A stretch of DNA of 64,000 bases from Bacteroidetes bacterium RIFCSPLOWO2_12_FULL_35_15 (GTDB lineage Bacteria; Bacteroidota; Bacteroidia; 2-12-FULL-35-15), in NCBI GenBank assembly GCA_001769385.1, contig MEPB01000018.1, positions 1 through 64,000 on the forward strand, read 5' to 3'. Every line of letters starts with the position of its first letter. Position 1 is the stretch's first letter. Positions 35,237 through 44,354 of this stretch are shown here, one piece after another. The translations under genes and the position numbers were made by a program. Below the pieces are notes generated by a model, which made no database searches, was not told the origin of the DNA, and saw nothing but the letters and a program-made list of their open reading frames with translations.

Positions 35237-38200
35237 TTATTTTACAAGCATAATAAATCCGTTTCTTTCAATTGGATTATCATCATAGCCGGTAACTTTT
35301 ATCATATAATAATAGGTCCCATCACAGGTATATGTTCCACTGTCTGTTCTCCCATCCCATCCGATATTAATATTATTAATTTGTTTCAGTTTTAATCCCC
35401 ATCTGTCAAAAACAGAACATTCAAATTCTTTTATTCCTGAACCGGTTATAAAAAACACATCATTATTTCCATCCCCATTAGGGGTAAATACATTTGGAAT
35501 AACTAAGGTAAAATTATCATACACTGTTATTGTTACTTCGCTTGTATCAGGACATTGAGAATTAGCAGATGCAATTAATACAACAGTATAAGTGCCGATT
35601 AAAGGATAAGTTTCGGTCGGATCTGTGGATGTGTTTGTGGTAGAATTTCCAAAATTCCAGACATAAGAGGTAGCATTTTGGCTGTTATTTGTAAAATTCA
35701 CGGTTAATGGTGCTGAACCGGATGATGGATTTGCCGAGAAGGAGGCAATTGCTCCTGGATTAACCTGTACTATTGTAGTTCCTACTGTACTATTGCAATT
35801 GCCTACTGTAATTGTAAGCGAATAGGTACCTGACATTGCTGGTGTTGCATTTGTAATTATTGGATTTTGATCAGCGGAAGAAAAACTGTTCGGACCTGTC
35901 CAGTTATAGGTCGCTCCTGATAGTGCTGCTGTTGAAAGAAGAATAGTATTCCCTTCGCAGATCGGAGTGTTGTTACCGGCTGTTATATTTATTGGCGGAT
36001 CAACAGTAACAACATAATTTACAGGTGTTCCGATACAACTATTAGCCGATGGTGTTATTGAATAGGTCACCGTTTCAACTGCAGTTCCTGTATTCGTAAT
36101 TGTTTGAGCAGGTATGGTGTTGGTACCATTTGATGTAAACCCGGTAACACTTCCTGTTCCAACAGCTGTCCATGCAAATGTTGTACCTGTTACATCCGAA
36201 GTTAAAGTTACAGGAGATGTGGTTCCTCCTGAACAAATAGTTTCAGTTAAGGGGGTATTTGTTACCGTAGGAATCGGGTCAACAGTAACCACATAATTTA
36301 CAGGGATCCCTGTGCATAGTGCTGTTTTTGGAGTCACAACATACGTTATTGTTCCTGCAGAAGAAGTGTTGTTTGTCAAAATATCATTTATGGAACTTAC
36401 TCCAGTTGCACTGGTTGTAAATCCCGTTACTATACCTGAAGTATTACTTGCAGTATAATCGAAGGAAGTTCCAATAATACCGGAAGTCAATGAAATATTC
36501 GTATTTGATCCCGAACAAATTGTTTCGGATAATGGGGTGTTTGTAATATTTGGTGTTGGATTAATAGTTACCGTATTTGTTGCTAACGCTATAGCACATC
36601 CTCCGGCAGCCGGTATAGAATCTGTAACTGTATATGTTCCGGGTGCACTTGCAGTCAGATCGATTTGACCTGTACTGGTATTTGTAAAAATCAAACCGGT
36701 AGGACTGGCGCTAAATATCCCTGCACTTGCCCCAATAGCAAATGTTGGGGAAGGATTAGTTCCATCCTCACAATAGGGTCCGTTATAACTAAAAGAAGCA
36801 TCTGGAGCATTGGTTAATGTAACATTAAAAACAGAAGAGTCCGGACATACTGAATTTACGCCATAAGTTATTGCATAGGTTCCTAATGTACTTCCTGCAA
36901 GATCTAATTCACCGGTTCCTGAATTAATAATCAAGCCTGCAGTAGAAGAAAATATACCTCCGTTCAAGCCGGTAATAACCGGTATCGGATTGCTTCCTGT
37001 TTGACAATAAGTAGAGGAGGAGTAGGTGAATGATGCATTATCTTTAGGAGTGATAATTATTGCATAATTTGTTACGACACCCGAACAGCCATTTGCGGAT
37101 GGAGTTACCGCATAAGTTACTGTTCCTGAAGCTGAGCCTGAATTGCTAATGGCCTGAACAGGAATTGTGCCGGTGCCGCTTGCTGTGAAACCGGTAATAC
37201 CACTTGTTGCTGAAGCTGTCCATGAAAAACTTGTTCCGGCAACATCAGATGTCAGATTAACAAGTGCTGTGTTTGTTCCTGAACAAATGGTTTGAGAAAG
37301 CGGAGAATTAGTAACAGTCGGAGTAGGATCCACTGTTACAGATATTGTTTGTGGTGTACCTTGACAAAGACCTGTTGTAGATGTTGGAGTGATCGTATAG
37401 GTAACGGTTTCAGCTACTGTAGTACTGCTGATAATTGTATTGTTTAAAGTACTTGTAGTTTGTGTAGTTAAACTTTCTCCCGTTGTATTTGTATTGTCTG
37501 CCGCAATCCAGGAGTAGGTGGATGTAACATTTGCAGAGAAGGGAATGTTAACTGCATTTCCACTGCAAATTGTTGCTGAACTTGCACTTGTTACTGTAGG
37601 TGTAGGATTAATTGTAACAGTAACCTGACTAAAAACAGTATCATTGCAATACCCAATTACTCCCATTGAAAGTGTTATTGCTCCGGAATCTGTTCCACCA
37701 GCCGTATAGTTTGTAGTTAAAGAAGTTGGTGTGGAAAATGTACCTTGTCCACCTTGCCAAATAATTCCTGAATACGTTCCTGAAGCACTTCCACTTAATG
37801 AAATAGTTCCTGAAGGACACATAGATCCCCCTGTTCCTGCATTAGCAGTGTTTACTACAAATGGCGCCTGACAACCGTTGTTCACATATGTTGCTATGGC
37901 TGCGCCAGGCCAGGAGAAGTTTGCAGTTGCACCATTTCCACCAATTAATAATGAAGGAACATATACAACCGTATCAGAACATCCAAGAAAATTATCGATG
38001 AGCGCAAAAGATCGTGTCCCTGTTCCTGAATTACCAAAATGCCCGGGTGCAGTAGGGAGCACACTTTTTTCATCATGGTAAATAACATAAAGCGTTCCTA
38101 CTAAGGTAGCAAAAGAATTATCTACAGTGCTTACCGTATCACTGGTCAATATTAATACTTCTGCACCAGCCGGAATAATTCCCGCAGGAGGTTCTAGTAA

Positions 38201-38557
38201 TAGACCACATGAACTTTGTACAGTTGCTTGCAATGCAGCAGTTAAAGAAGCTGTTACGGCATTTTGTATCCAACCCTTAAAAGAAATAGTTGTGGTTGGC
38301 CATTTGTTAAGTTGAAATACTCCGGAGGAAGGAGCACTTGCAATAATTAAATTATTGATATTGATTGGAGCCGGTCCCACTTTAAATCGCACCATTTCAT
38401 TGTTTGGTTCCAACGATGTTGCATTACAAGCATCTACCAGGATACTCTCTATTTCAAAGCATTTAGTTGGAGTTTGAGCTTTTAATTGGGGGTGCGAAAA
38501 AAATACTACTAGTAGGCAGGAAATAAAAAAGAGGGAAGATTGCTTTGCGTTATTCAT
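35237..38557 (-). CDS. Secreted repeat protein with PKD domain and T9SS type B (gliding) C-terminal domain
   Basis: Large cell-surface or secreted protein (1106 residues) exported by Sec and then the type IX system. A signal peptide ends near LKAQ (about 28). Residues 30-230 are a lamin-tail-like domain (CFEIESILVDACN...NEMVRFKVG). Then follow about eight PKD-like or Ig-like beta repeats of roughly 90 residues, several starting with the TICSG word. A PKD domain is near 925-1010 (GSAPLTVNFTNNSQNATSYVW). The last 90 residues (VIPNVFTPNGDGNNDVF ... WDGRTDSGTYTCDGTYYY) are the gliding-motility-associated sorting domain. Likely adhesin or surface structural protein. Confidence 0.9.
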   Translation of the reverse strand: MNNAKQSSLFFISCLLVVFFSHPQLKAQTPTKCFEIESILVDACNATSLEPNNEMVRFKVGPAPININNLIIASAPSSGVFQLNKWPTTTISFKGWIQNAVTASLTAALQATVQSSCGLLLEPPAGIIPAGAEVLILTSDTVSTVDNSFATLVGTLYVIYHDEKSVLPTAPGHFGNSGTGTRSFALIDNFLGCSDTVVYVPSLLIGGNGATANFSWPGAAIATYVNNGCQAPFVVNTANAGTGGSMCPSGTISLSGSASGTYSGIIWQGGQGTFSTPTSLTTNYTAGGTDSGAITLSMGVIGYCNDTVFSQVTVTINPTPTVTSASSATICSGNAVNIPFSANVTSTYSWIAADNTNTTGESLTTQTTSTLNNTIISSTTVAETVTYTITPTSTTGLCQGTPQTISVTVDPTPTVTNSPLSQTICSGTNTALVNLTSDVAGTSFSWTASATSGITGFTASGTGTIPVQAISNSGSASGTVTYAVTPSANGCSGVVTNYAIIITPKDNASFTYSSSTYCQTGSNPIPVITGLNGGIFSSTAGLIINSGTGELDLAGSTLGTYAITYGVNSVCPDSSVFNVTLTNAPDASFSYNGPYCEDGTNPSPTFAIGASAGIFSASPTGLIFTNTSTGQIDLTASAPGTYTVTDSIPAAGGCAIALATNTVTINPTPNITNTPLSETICSGSNTNISLTSGIIGTSFDYTASNTSGIVTGFTTSATGVSSINDILTNNTSSAGTITYVVTPKTALCTGIPVNYVVTVDPIPTVTNTPLTETICSGGTTSPVTLTSDVTGTTFAWTAVGTGSVTGFTSNGTNTIPAQTITNTGTAVETVTYSITPSANSCIGTPVNYVVTVDPPINITAGNNTPICEGNTILLSTAALSGATYNWTGPNSFSSADQNPIITNATPAMSGTYSLTITVGNCNSTVGTTIVQVNPGAIASFSANPSSGSAPLTVNFTNNSQNATSYVWNFGNSTTNTSTDPTETYPLIGTYTVVLIASANSQCPDTSEVTITVYDNFTLVIPNVFTPNGDGNNDVFFITGSGIKEFECSVFDRWGLKLKQINNINIGWDGRTDSGTYTCDGTYYYMIKVTGYDDNPIERNGFIMLVK

Positions 38558-38682
38558 TTTTATTATCGGTTTAAGGATATTAAACTGGACAAAGCGGTTT
38601 CAGAGATTTCGAAAAAAAATACTATCGGAACTCTTATAGGGTGTTCACTCTTATCAGAAAATCAATTTCTGATTTTCTAAAA

Positions 38683-38690
38683 CAAATATA
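38683..38690 (-). promoter_or_regulatory. -7 element for the large T9SS protein gene
   Basis: TATATTTG on the minus strand (TAnnTTTG), 126 bp before the ATG at 38557. Confidence 0.35.
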
Positions 38691-38763
38691 AGTTTATTTG
38701 ATAAAAATTGTTGCATTTAATTGTTAAAAAATTATTAAAAAAATAAGAAGTCATTTTATTGAA

Positions 38764-38802
38764 TAAAAAAAAGGCTGCCTCAACTATTCTGGCAGCCTTT
38801 TT
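38764..38802 (-). terminator. Terminator after pirin gene
   Basis: A 12-bp stem AAAAAGGCTGCC (38768-38779) with its complement (38791-38802), 11-base loop, and a T run on the minus strand. It separates the pirin operon from the next minus-strand gene. Confidence 0.8.
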
Positions 38803-38817
38803 CAATTTTTTAAAAAA

Positions 38818-39528
38818 TTATTTCATTGGCACTTCAATTACTAAAATTTCAGAATCGCTTTTCAGTTCGATTGAAAAAGCAGTTGTATCCCAAATGCCAA
38901 TTGCGTCACGTTTCGAAAGGCTTTGTTTCTCAATTACTGATTCTCCTTCGATCATAAAAACATAAGCACCGTTACCTTTATGTTGTATCACATAATCAAT
39001 GGAAGTACCGGCTTTAAATTTTCCGATCGAGAAGTAGGAATCCTGATTGATCCACATCACATCATCTGATTTTACAGGAGCTACAATGGTTTTAAATTTT
39101 CCTTCTTTTTCTTTTTCAGAGAAAATACGTTGCTCATAACGAGGTTCAATGTTTTTTTCTTTTGGAAGTACCCAGATCTGCAAAAGATTAACTTCTTCTG
39201 TTTTAGAATGATTGTATTCCGAATGCATCAGTCCTGACCCGGCACTCATAGCTTGTATCTCATTAGGTTTTATCACCCCAATGTTTCCCATGCTGTCTTT
39301 ATGTTCCAATGCACCTTTCAGCGGTATGGTAACAATCTCCATATTGTCGTGAGGATGCGTCCCAAAACCCATTCCGGGAGCAATAATGTCATCATTCAAT
39401 ACTCGCAATAATCCAAAATGAACTTTTTCCGGATCATAATAGCTTGCGAAACTAAACGAATGCCTGGCGTTTAACCAACCATGGTTTGCATGTCCCCGGT
39501 CAGAAGATCTATGAAAAACGGTTTTCAT
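38818..39528 (-). CDS. Pirin-family bicupin protein
   Basis: Two-cupin protein of 236 residues. The N-terminal cupin has HGWLNARHSFSFASYYDP and FGTHPHDNMEIVTIPLKGALEHKDS, providing the metal-binding His/His/Glu set; the C-terminal cupin is degenerate. Some pirins are quercetin 2,3-dioxygenases, others transcription cofactors. It sits 5 bp after a CDGSH protein gene and downstream of a MarR regulator and a small isomerase-like protein, all on the minus strand. This suggests a response to aromatic or oxidative compounds. Confidence 0.92.
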   Translation of the reverse strand: MKTVFHRSSDRGHANHGWLNARHSFSFASYYDPEKVHFGLLRVLNDDIIAPGMGFGTHPHDNMEIVTIPLKGALEHKDSMGNIGVIKPNEIQAMSAGSGLMHSEYNHSKTEEVNLLQIWVLPKEKNIEPRYEQRIFSEKEKEGKFKTIVAPVKSDDVMWINQDSYFSIGKFKAGTSIDYVIQHKGNGAYVFMIEGESVIEKQSLSKRDAIGIWDTTAFSIELKSDSEILVIEVPMK

Positions 39529-39533
39529 TATTT

Positions 39534-39725
39534 TTATTTATCAAAATCCAAGACTTTGTGTGCACCATCGCAAAAAGGTTTGTTCTTTGATGCGCCACAA
39601 CGGCATAGTGCAGTCATACCTTCTCTCAGCGTTTCTTTGCCATCCTTATCAACAATGGTAATATTTCCGTTAACTAAAAAAGGCCCACCCGGGGCAACTT
39701 GTACTTTCACATTGTTTGTTTCCAT
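39534..39725 (-). CDS. CDGSH iron-sulfur domain protein
   Basis: A 63-residue protein consisting of one CDGSH [2Fe-2S] motif: C41, C43, C52 and H56 (CRCGASKNKPFCDGAH), with alanine in the place of the serine. Such mitoNEET-like modules act as redox or FeS carriers. The gene is tightly coupled to the pirin gene (5 bp). Complete despite its size. Confidence 0.92.
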   Translation of the reverse strand: METNNVKVQVAPGGPFLVNGNITIVDKDGKETLREGMTALCRCGASKNKPFCDGAHKVLDFDK

Positions 39726-39847
39726 CTTTTGTTGTTTTAAGTTTATTTATGATTATTTATTATTTAAAGCTATTATTTTTTATGGGGGAGTAAAACCTAG
39801 AAAATCAATTTCCCAATTGATTAAAATCATTAAAACTTCTTTACTTC

Positions 39848-40144
39848 TTAATTCATTATCATTTTTGGTAATTGATTGGAAATGCTATTCTGAAATGCGA
39901 GTTCAAAAATAGTTGGTATCATAAAATCAACAAGCGGAAAAGTAGAAAATAGTTCCATTGCTTTTCTTTCTGAATTTGCTGCAATTGTTACCCATAATTG
40001 TGAACGATCCAATGCAAGAGAATATTGAATGATTTTTCCATCTTCCATTAATTTATCAATTAAAGCTCTTTGTTTGGGAATTAAGGAAATAAATTCTTGT
40101 GTTAATTCTGTTGGTAGCTGAATGCTAAACATGAATGTTTTCAT
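39848..40144 (-). CDS. Muconolactone isomerase-like small protein
   Basis: A 98-residue protein (start MKTFMFSIQLPTELT) with the ferredoxin-like alpha-beta fold of the muconolactone delta-isomerase/YCII group: repeated beta-alpha-beta with IPKQRALIDKLMEDGKIIQYSLALDRSQLWV in the middle. Catalytic activity is not evident. The frame is open to 40195 but the internal ATG at 40144 removes an unlikely hydrophobic leader that would overlap the palindrome at 40172. It lies 57 bp after marR. Confidence 0.75.
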   Translation of the reverse strand: MKTFMFSIQLPTELTQEFISLIPKQRALIDKLMEDGKIIQYSLALDRSQLWVTIAANSERKAMELFSTFPLVDFMIPTIFELAFQNSISNQLPKMIMN

Positions 40145-40171
40145 TTTGTATATTTTAAATTTTAATAATAC

Positions 40172-40183
40172 ATGTATATACAT
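40172..40183. promoter_or_regulatory. Candidate MarR operator (site 1)
   Basis: ATGTATATACAT is a perfect 12-bp palindrome upstream of the isomerase-like gene. A near-identical site (11 of 12) lies upstream of marR at 40705-40716. Confidence 0.5.
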
Positions 40184-40201
40184 ATATTGTACCAAAAAAA
40201 A

Positions 40202-40651
40202 TTAATCTCTCATTTTATCCAATAACAAATTTATCTGTTCAGCTTCTTCAGCACTTAATTTTTTGAGATTGATTAAAAACAGATCTTCGTTTTGATCTAA
40301 TTCGGTTAGCAGATCTAATCCTTTTTTTGTAATAATAACATTCACTGCTCTGCGATCTTCAGAACAAACTGCCCGTTCCACCAATTTTTTAATTCTCAAT
40401 TTTTCAACTAAACGGGATGCGTTTGAATTTTTATCAAGCATTCTTTCAATCAATAAATTTACGGTTGCCGGTTTAGGATGCTGACCGCGCAATATTCTCA
40501 TTATATTGTATTGTTGCTGTGAAATACCATAAGGTTTTAAACTTGCTCCATGTTTAGACGACAGCCAACTGCTGGTATATAAAATATTAATAAGCATTTT
40601 TTGATGCTCACTTTTAAATTTTGCTTGTTTTATTTCTTTACCAATTTCCAT
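40202..40651 (-). CDS. MarR-family transcriptional regulator
   Basis: A 149-residue winged-helix repressor: dimerisation helix at the N-terminus, HTH around 60-95 (ATVNLLIERMLDKNSNASRLVEKLRIKKLV) and the wing CSEDRRAVNVIITKKGLDLL. It probably represses itself and the downstream isomerase-CDGSH-pirin genes through the ATGTxTATACAT sites. The ligand is unknown; MarR proteins often sense phenolic compounds or oxidants. Confidence 0.93.
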   Translation of the reverse strand: MEIGKEIKQAKFKSEHQKMLINILYTSSWLSSKHGASLKPYGISQQQYNIMRILRGQHPKPATVNLLIERMLDKNSNASRLVEKLRIKKLVERAVCSEDRRAVNVIITKKGLDLLTELDQNEDLFLINLKKLSAEEAEQINLLLDKMRD

Positions 40652-40670
40652 GCTCTTTCAAATAATAAAA

Positions 40671-40678
40671 CAAAGGTA
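40671..40678 (-). promoter_or_regulatory. -7 element for marR
   Basis: TACCTTTG on the minus strand (TAnnTTTG), 20 bp from the ATG. A TTTG at 40693-40696 is 14 bp further upstream, and the candidate operator at 40705-40716 lies behind it. Confidence 0.45.
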
Positions 40679-40704
40679 CTAAAATTTAAATACAAAAACA
40701 TTAT

Positions 40705-40716
40705 ATGTTTATACAT
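40705..40716. promoter_or_regulatory. Candidate MarR operator (site 2)
   Basis: ATGTTTATACAT differs from the palindrome at 40172-40183 by one base and sits directly upstream of the marR promoter, fitting autoregulation. Confidence 0.5.
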
Positions 40717-40802
40717 TTAATTTAATTTTCTCAGAAAAATGATCTACGAATTGATCGTATTAAAAATTTGAAACTAATTTGCTGAAGAAGTTAATTTGGA
40801 TT

Positions 40803-42062
40803 TTATTGTTTTACGAACTTCACAATTTCAAAGTCTGTTTTAATAAAATAAATACCAGAAGAAAGAAAGGAAATATCAAATTCTGCTTTCCTATTTGAAT
40901 CAGGCAGAAAACTCTTCTCCAGAACTATTTCACCGAGCAAATTAACTATAAGGATCTTTTTGCCTCTATTTAAATTTACAGTGATAGAATTGTTAGCCGG
41001 ATTAGGAAAGACAGTAAGTTTTTCTCGTGAATTGGTTAATGTTTGCACAGAGACGTTCGCATGATTTGCCGAAGTTAATTTCAAAATAATTCCATTCATT
41101 CCAACAGCATATCCTATTGAATCACTAGGAAAATGCAATTTGGTCAATCCATCCGAATAAGTATTCATAACTTCCCAGGTAATGCCTCTATTTTTGGTTT
41201 TAAATATAATGCCATTAGGGAAATTATCTTCATAAACATTAAATCCACCACTTATGTATCCAATTGAATCATTTACAAAAGCAACATCATAAAGAGGATC
41301 CGGACATAAAGAATCAGGAGTAGTCCAGGTTAAACCACCATCAGTAGTTTTGGAAATTTTTCCATGATAACCGACTGCAAAACCCGAAAGCGAATCAAAA
41401 AAGAAGCAGGAATAGGGGTAAAAATTAGATGGTATAGGTAAATCAGTCCATGTTGCGCCCCCGCCCATTGTTTTTGAAATAGCGCTTCCCTGATTTGTTG
41501 TGAACATACCATGATAACTGTGAGTAACGTACCCAGTTAGGGAATCAACAAAAGTAAACTTTGCTGTGCCAGGGAAATAAGATCTTCCAGCTGAACCAAA
41601 AAGTCCTACCCAACTAGTACCTCCATTTACAGTTTTCCGGATACCACCATTAAACAATGTCGCATATCCAATCTGTGGATTAATGAAATAAAGAGAAGAT
41701 AAGTCACCCAAGGTGAGAACTTCTCCAACAAAATTCCATGTATTTCCCATATTTGTTGTTCTATAAATCTGGCAATCCTGTCCCCCAGCAAATCCAACTG
41801 AATCATTCACAAATTGAATAGACAATATGTTTGGGAGTTGATATGTTTTATCCCATGTAAGACCGCCATTCATTGTTCTCATAATAGTGCCGCCATAATA
41901 TCCATTCCCTGAATGGTATCCAGCAACAAACCCAGTATCGTTATTTATAAAAAAAATACCTGAAAAAGAATAATCAGTGGAATCAAAAACTGTTTGCCAT
42001 TGTGCAAAGCTTTCACTTGAAAAAGTCAGGTAGAAAAACAGAAGAAGTAAAATTCTTTTCAT
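40803..42062 (-). CDS. Secreted YCF48/BNR-repeat beta-propeller with T9SS type A sorting domain
   Basis: A 419-residue extracellular protein. A signal peptide ends in SFAQ (about 20). Six to seven propeller repeats carry the GFVAGYHSG...GTIMRTMNGGLTWDKT pattern (RT.NGG.TW Asp-box-like), as in YCF48/photosynthesis-assembly-type and BNR proteins. The last 75 residues (LTVFPNPANNSITVNL ... GIYFIK) are a type A T9SS sorting signal. Function is unknown, probably binding or adhesion on the surface. Confidence 0.88.
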   Translation of the reverse strand: MKRILLLLFFYLTFSSESFAQWQTVFDSTDYSFSGIFFINNDTGFVAGYHSGNGYYGGTIMRTMNGGLTWDKTYQLPNILSIQFVNDSVGFAGGQDCQIYRTTNMGNTWNFVGEVLTLGDLSSLYFINPQIGYATLFNGGIRKTVNGGTSWVGLFGSAGRSYFPGTAKFTFVDSLTGYVTHSYHGMFTTNQGSAISKTMGGGATWTDLPIPSNFYPYSCFFFDSLSGFAVGYHGKISKTTDGGLTWTTPDSLCPDPLYDVAFVNDSIGYISGGFNVYEDNFPNGIIFKTKNRGITWEVMNTYSDGLTKLHFPSDSIGYAVGMNGIILKLTSANHANVSVQTLTNSREKLTVFPNPANNSITVNLNRGKKILIVNLLGEIVLEKSFLPDSNRKAEFDISFLSSGIYFIKTDFEIVKFVKQ

Positions 42063-42179
42063 ATTATTCGAATTGGCAATGTTGCACGAATGAATGGTCT
42101 ATTCATTCAGAATACTCAATGAAATCAACTTTGATTCTTATAAAAGGAAAACTCTTTTGCAAAAACCAGAAAAGAAAAT

Positions 42180-42872
42180 TTAATTTGCGATTTTTGTACT
42201 GAGATTCAAAGCCTTGTACTTGCCTTTTATTTCTCCGCCAGCGCTGGTAGCATGTTGAATAGCAGGAGCATAAACACGTTCCATCCAACCTGTACCATTC
42301 CCATTGCCCAAATTTTGTAATTGGTTTGCAGCACAAATAATACTATGAGAAGTAATGTTATTCTGATAAAAAAACTCGCTGTTGTTTTGATTGATTCCAT
42401 CTAACCAAACACTCACACTTTCACTTGCTCTAAGACTATCGCCCACCCAGGTTAATGTATAACTATTTGCAGTATGAATAGTGTCGATAGCAGGAAAAGC
42501 AATTGTTCTTATCCCCGAAATGGAATTAGAAAATGTATTGTTGTCTTTATCTGTATAGCTAAACGTTCCACCGGAAATAAAACCGGCATATTGTTTTTCG
42601 TAATATGCTAAAGCGCTCTGAAAGATCAACACATCGCCATTGAATGATACCGTTGCAGGAGCTGATAATTGAAGATTTGTTCCCAATGCATTGCTGAATT
42701 TAAATGTAGCACGGGCATAAGTTTTGTCCTGATTTTTATCGTAATACACTTCATAATATGTCCAGATTTTATCCTGATCAACGGTATCGGAATTTTCTTT
42801 TTTGCAACTGTTAAACATAAATGCAGGTAACAGTATTGCAAAAGCTAAGAAGGTGTTAATGAAGTGTTTCAT
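42180..42872 (-). CDS. Lipoprotein of unknown function
   Basis: A 230-residue protein with a lipoprotein signal (LLPAFMFNSC, Cys at about 23). The mature protein is beta-rich with repeated YTDKDNNTFSNSISG-like strands and a segment VSVWLDGINQNNSEFFYQ. No family recognised. A -7 element lies 21 bp upstream. Similar single lipoproteins are frequent in Bacteroidota. Confidence 0.75.
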   Translation of the reverse strand: MKHFINTFLAFAILLPAFMFNSCKKENSDTVDQDKIWTYYEVYYDKNQDKTYARATFKFSNALGTNLQLSAPATVSFNGDVLIFQSALAYYEKQYAGFISGGTFSYTDKDNNTFSNSISGIRTIAFPAIDTIHTANSYTLTWVGDSLRASESVSVWLDGINQNNSEFFYQNNITSHSIICAANQLQNLGNGNGTGWMERVYAPAIQHATSAGGEIKGKYKALNLSTKIAN

Positions 42873-42892
42873 CTGAATTGTTTTGGGTTAAA

Positions 42893-42900
42893 CAAATTTA
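42893..42900 (-). promoter_or_regulatory. -7 element for the lipoprotein gene
   Basis: TAAATTTG on the minus strand (TAnnTTTG). Confidence 0.4.
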
Positions 42901-42942
42901 ATAAAAATGCAATAAAAAGCAAATTGAAATGGAAAAAACTTT

Positions 42943-44196
42943 CTATTGGCAGAGTGCCGCGATCCATCCTGTACTCCAGGCATTTTGGAAATTAAAGCCC
43001 CCTGTTATTCCATCAATATCTAAAACTTCACCTGCAAAATAGATATTCGGTATAATTTTACTTTGCATGGTACTCAAATTTATTTCCTTCAAACTGATTC
43101 CACCACAGGTAACAAACTCTTCTTTAAAAGTAGTTTTGCCTTGTACTTTGTATTCATCATTAAGTAGTGTATTGATAAGAATATTTGCACTTTTTTTTGG
43201 TAAGTCTCCCCAACGTAATGTTTCAGAAATATTGGCTTTTATTAAAAAATATTCCCAAAGTCGTTTTGGTAATTCAACCGGACAATGATTGATCATTAAT
43301 TTTGCTCCATTTTCTGTACGGATATTTGCAAATTCAATGCGTAATTTTTCTTCTGTATATTTTGGCAACCAATTCACAATAACGATAAAATTATATCCAA
43401 GATCACTTAGTTGACGTGCGCCCCATGCCGATGCTTTTAAAATAGCAGGTCCGCTAAGTCCCCAATGAGTTATCATTAACGGGCCCACGGTTTCTAATTT
43501 TGTTCCTGCAATTCTGATCTTTGCAAATGGGACCGAAACCCCCATTAATGCAGTTATTGTATTGTTCGGAACATTAAATGTAAACAAAGATGGAACCGGT
43601 TTTATGATGGTATGTCCCAATTTTTTCAACCAATTATAAGCATGTTCATTAGAGCTTCCGCCTGTTGCAATTATTAATTTATCACAACTAAAAGTGCCGC
43701 TATCTTTAAGTTTTAATGTAAACGTTTTATTTTCATTTTTAAGGATTTCTTCAATTTCAATATTTAGTTTTATTTGAACCCCTGCTTTTTTAGCTTCTTG
43801 TAAAAGGCAATTGACAATGGTTTCGGAGTTATCCGAAGATGGAAACATTCTTCCATCATCTTCTGTTTTCAATTTCACTCCACGCTTTTCAAACCAATTA
43901 ATTGTATCGTTTGTTGAAAACCTACTGAATACATTTCGTAATTCTTTTTCGCCACGCGGATAATTCTTAACTAAAATGTTATTATCAAAACAGGCATTGG
44001 TAAGGTTGCATCGGCCTCCTCCTGAAATTCTCACTTTTGTAAGCACTTTGGACCCTTTTTCCACTAACAAAACTTTATAGTCAGGATAATTTTCAGCACA
44101 ATTTATAGCAGCAAAAAAACCTGCTGCACCACCACCAATAATTATTATTTGTTTAGCATCCAAAGCCTTTAATTTTGAGCTTGCAAAAGTACACAT
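42943..44196 (-). CDS. HI0933-type FAD flavoprotein (NAD(P)/FAD-dependent oxidoreductase)
   Basis: Flavoprotein of the HI0933/YhiN/BaiN family. Dinucleotide-binding motif IIIIGGGAAGFFAA, the family signature KVRISGGGRCNLTNAC, and near the C-terminus CGGISLKEINLSTMQSK and AGEVLDIDGITGGFNFQNAWSTG. 417 residues. The substrate is unknown. Start is uncertain: a -7 element at 44184-44191 lies inside the first codons of this ATG-initiated frame. If it is the real promoter, translation would begin at the TTG at 44163 (LDAKQIIIIGGG), giving 406 residues. Confidence 0.92.
   Translation of the reverse strand: MCTFASSKLKALDAKQIIIIGGGAAGFFAAINCAENYPDYKVLLVEKGSKVLTKVRISGGGRCNLTNACFDNNILVKNYPRGEKELRNVFSRFSTNDTINWFEKRGVKLKTEDDGRMFPSSDNSETIVNCLLQEAKKAGVQIKLNIEIEEILKNENKTFTLKLKDSGTFSCDKLIIATGGSSNEHAYNWLKKLGHTIIKPVPSLFTFNVPNNTITALMGVSVPFAKIRIAGTKLETVGPLMITHWGLSGPAILKASAWGARQLSDLGYNFIVIVNWLPKYTEEKLRIEFANIRTENGAKLMINHCPVELPKRLWEYFLIKANISETLRWGDLPKKSANILINTLLNDEYKVQGKTTFKEEFVTCGGISLKEINLSTMQSKIIPNIYFAGEVLDIDGITGGFNFQNAWSTGWIAALCQ
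44184..44191 (-). promoter_or_regulatory. -7 element conflicting with the flavoprotein ATG
   Basis: TACTTTTG on the minus strand fits TAnnTTTG and would start transcription downstream of the ATG at 44196. Confidence 0.35.
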
Positions 44197-44288
44197 TTGA
44201 AAATGTGTTTAAAATTAAATATCTGTGGGTTGAAAAAATTCATGTCCTGCTCAATTTTTAAAATAGTATGAAAATAGTAGTAAATATA

Positions 44289-44320
44289 TTTGACAATTAG
44301 ATTCAATTACTATAAGTTTG
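44289..44320 (+). promoter_or_regulatory. Full Bacteroidota promoter for the SPFH operon
   Basis: TTTG (44289-44292), 20-bp spacer, TAAGTTTG (44313-44320). This is the best complete -33/-7 match in the window, 34 bp before the ATG at 44355. Confidence 0.6.
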
Positions 44321-44354
44321 AATGATAATAAAATATTAACAAAACATATAACAC

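Noticed and set aside
35300-38500. Plus-strand open frames opposite the large T9SS protein gene
   Set aside because: They are shadows produced by the Thr/Val/Ser-rich repeats; no starts, domains or promoters support them.
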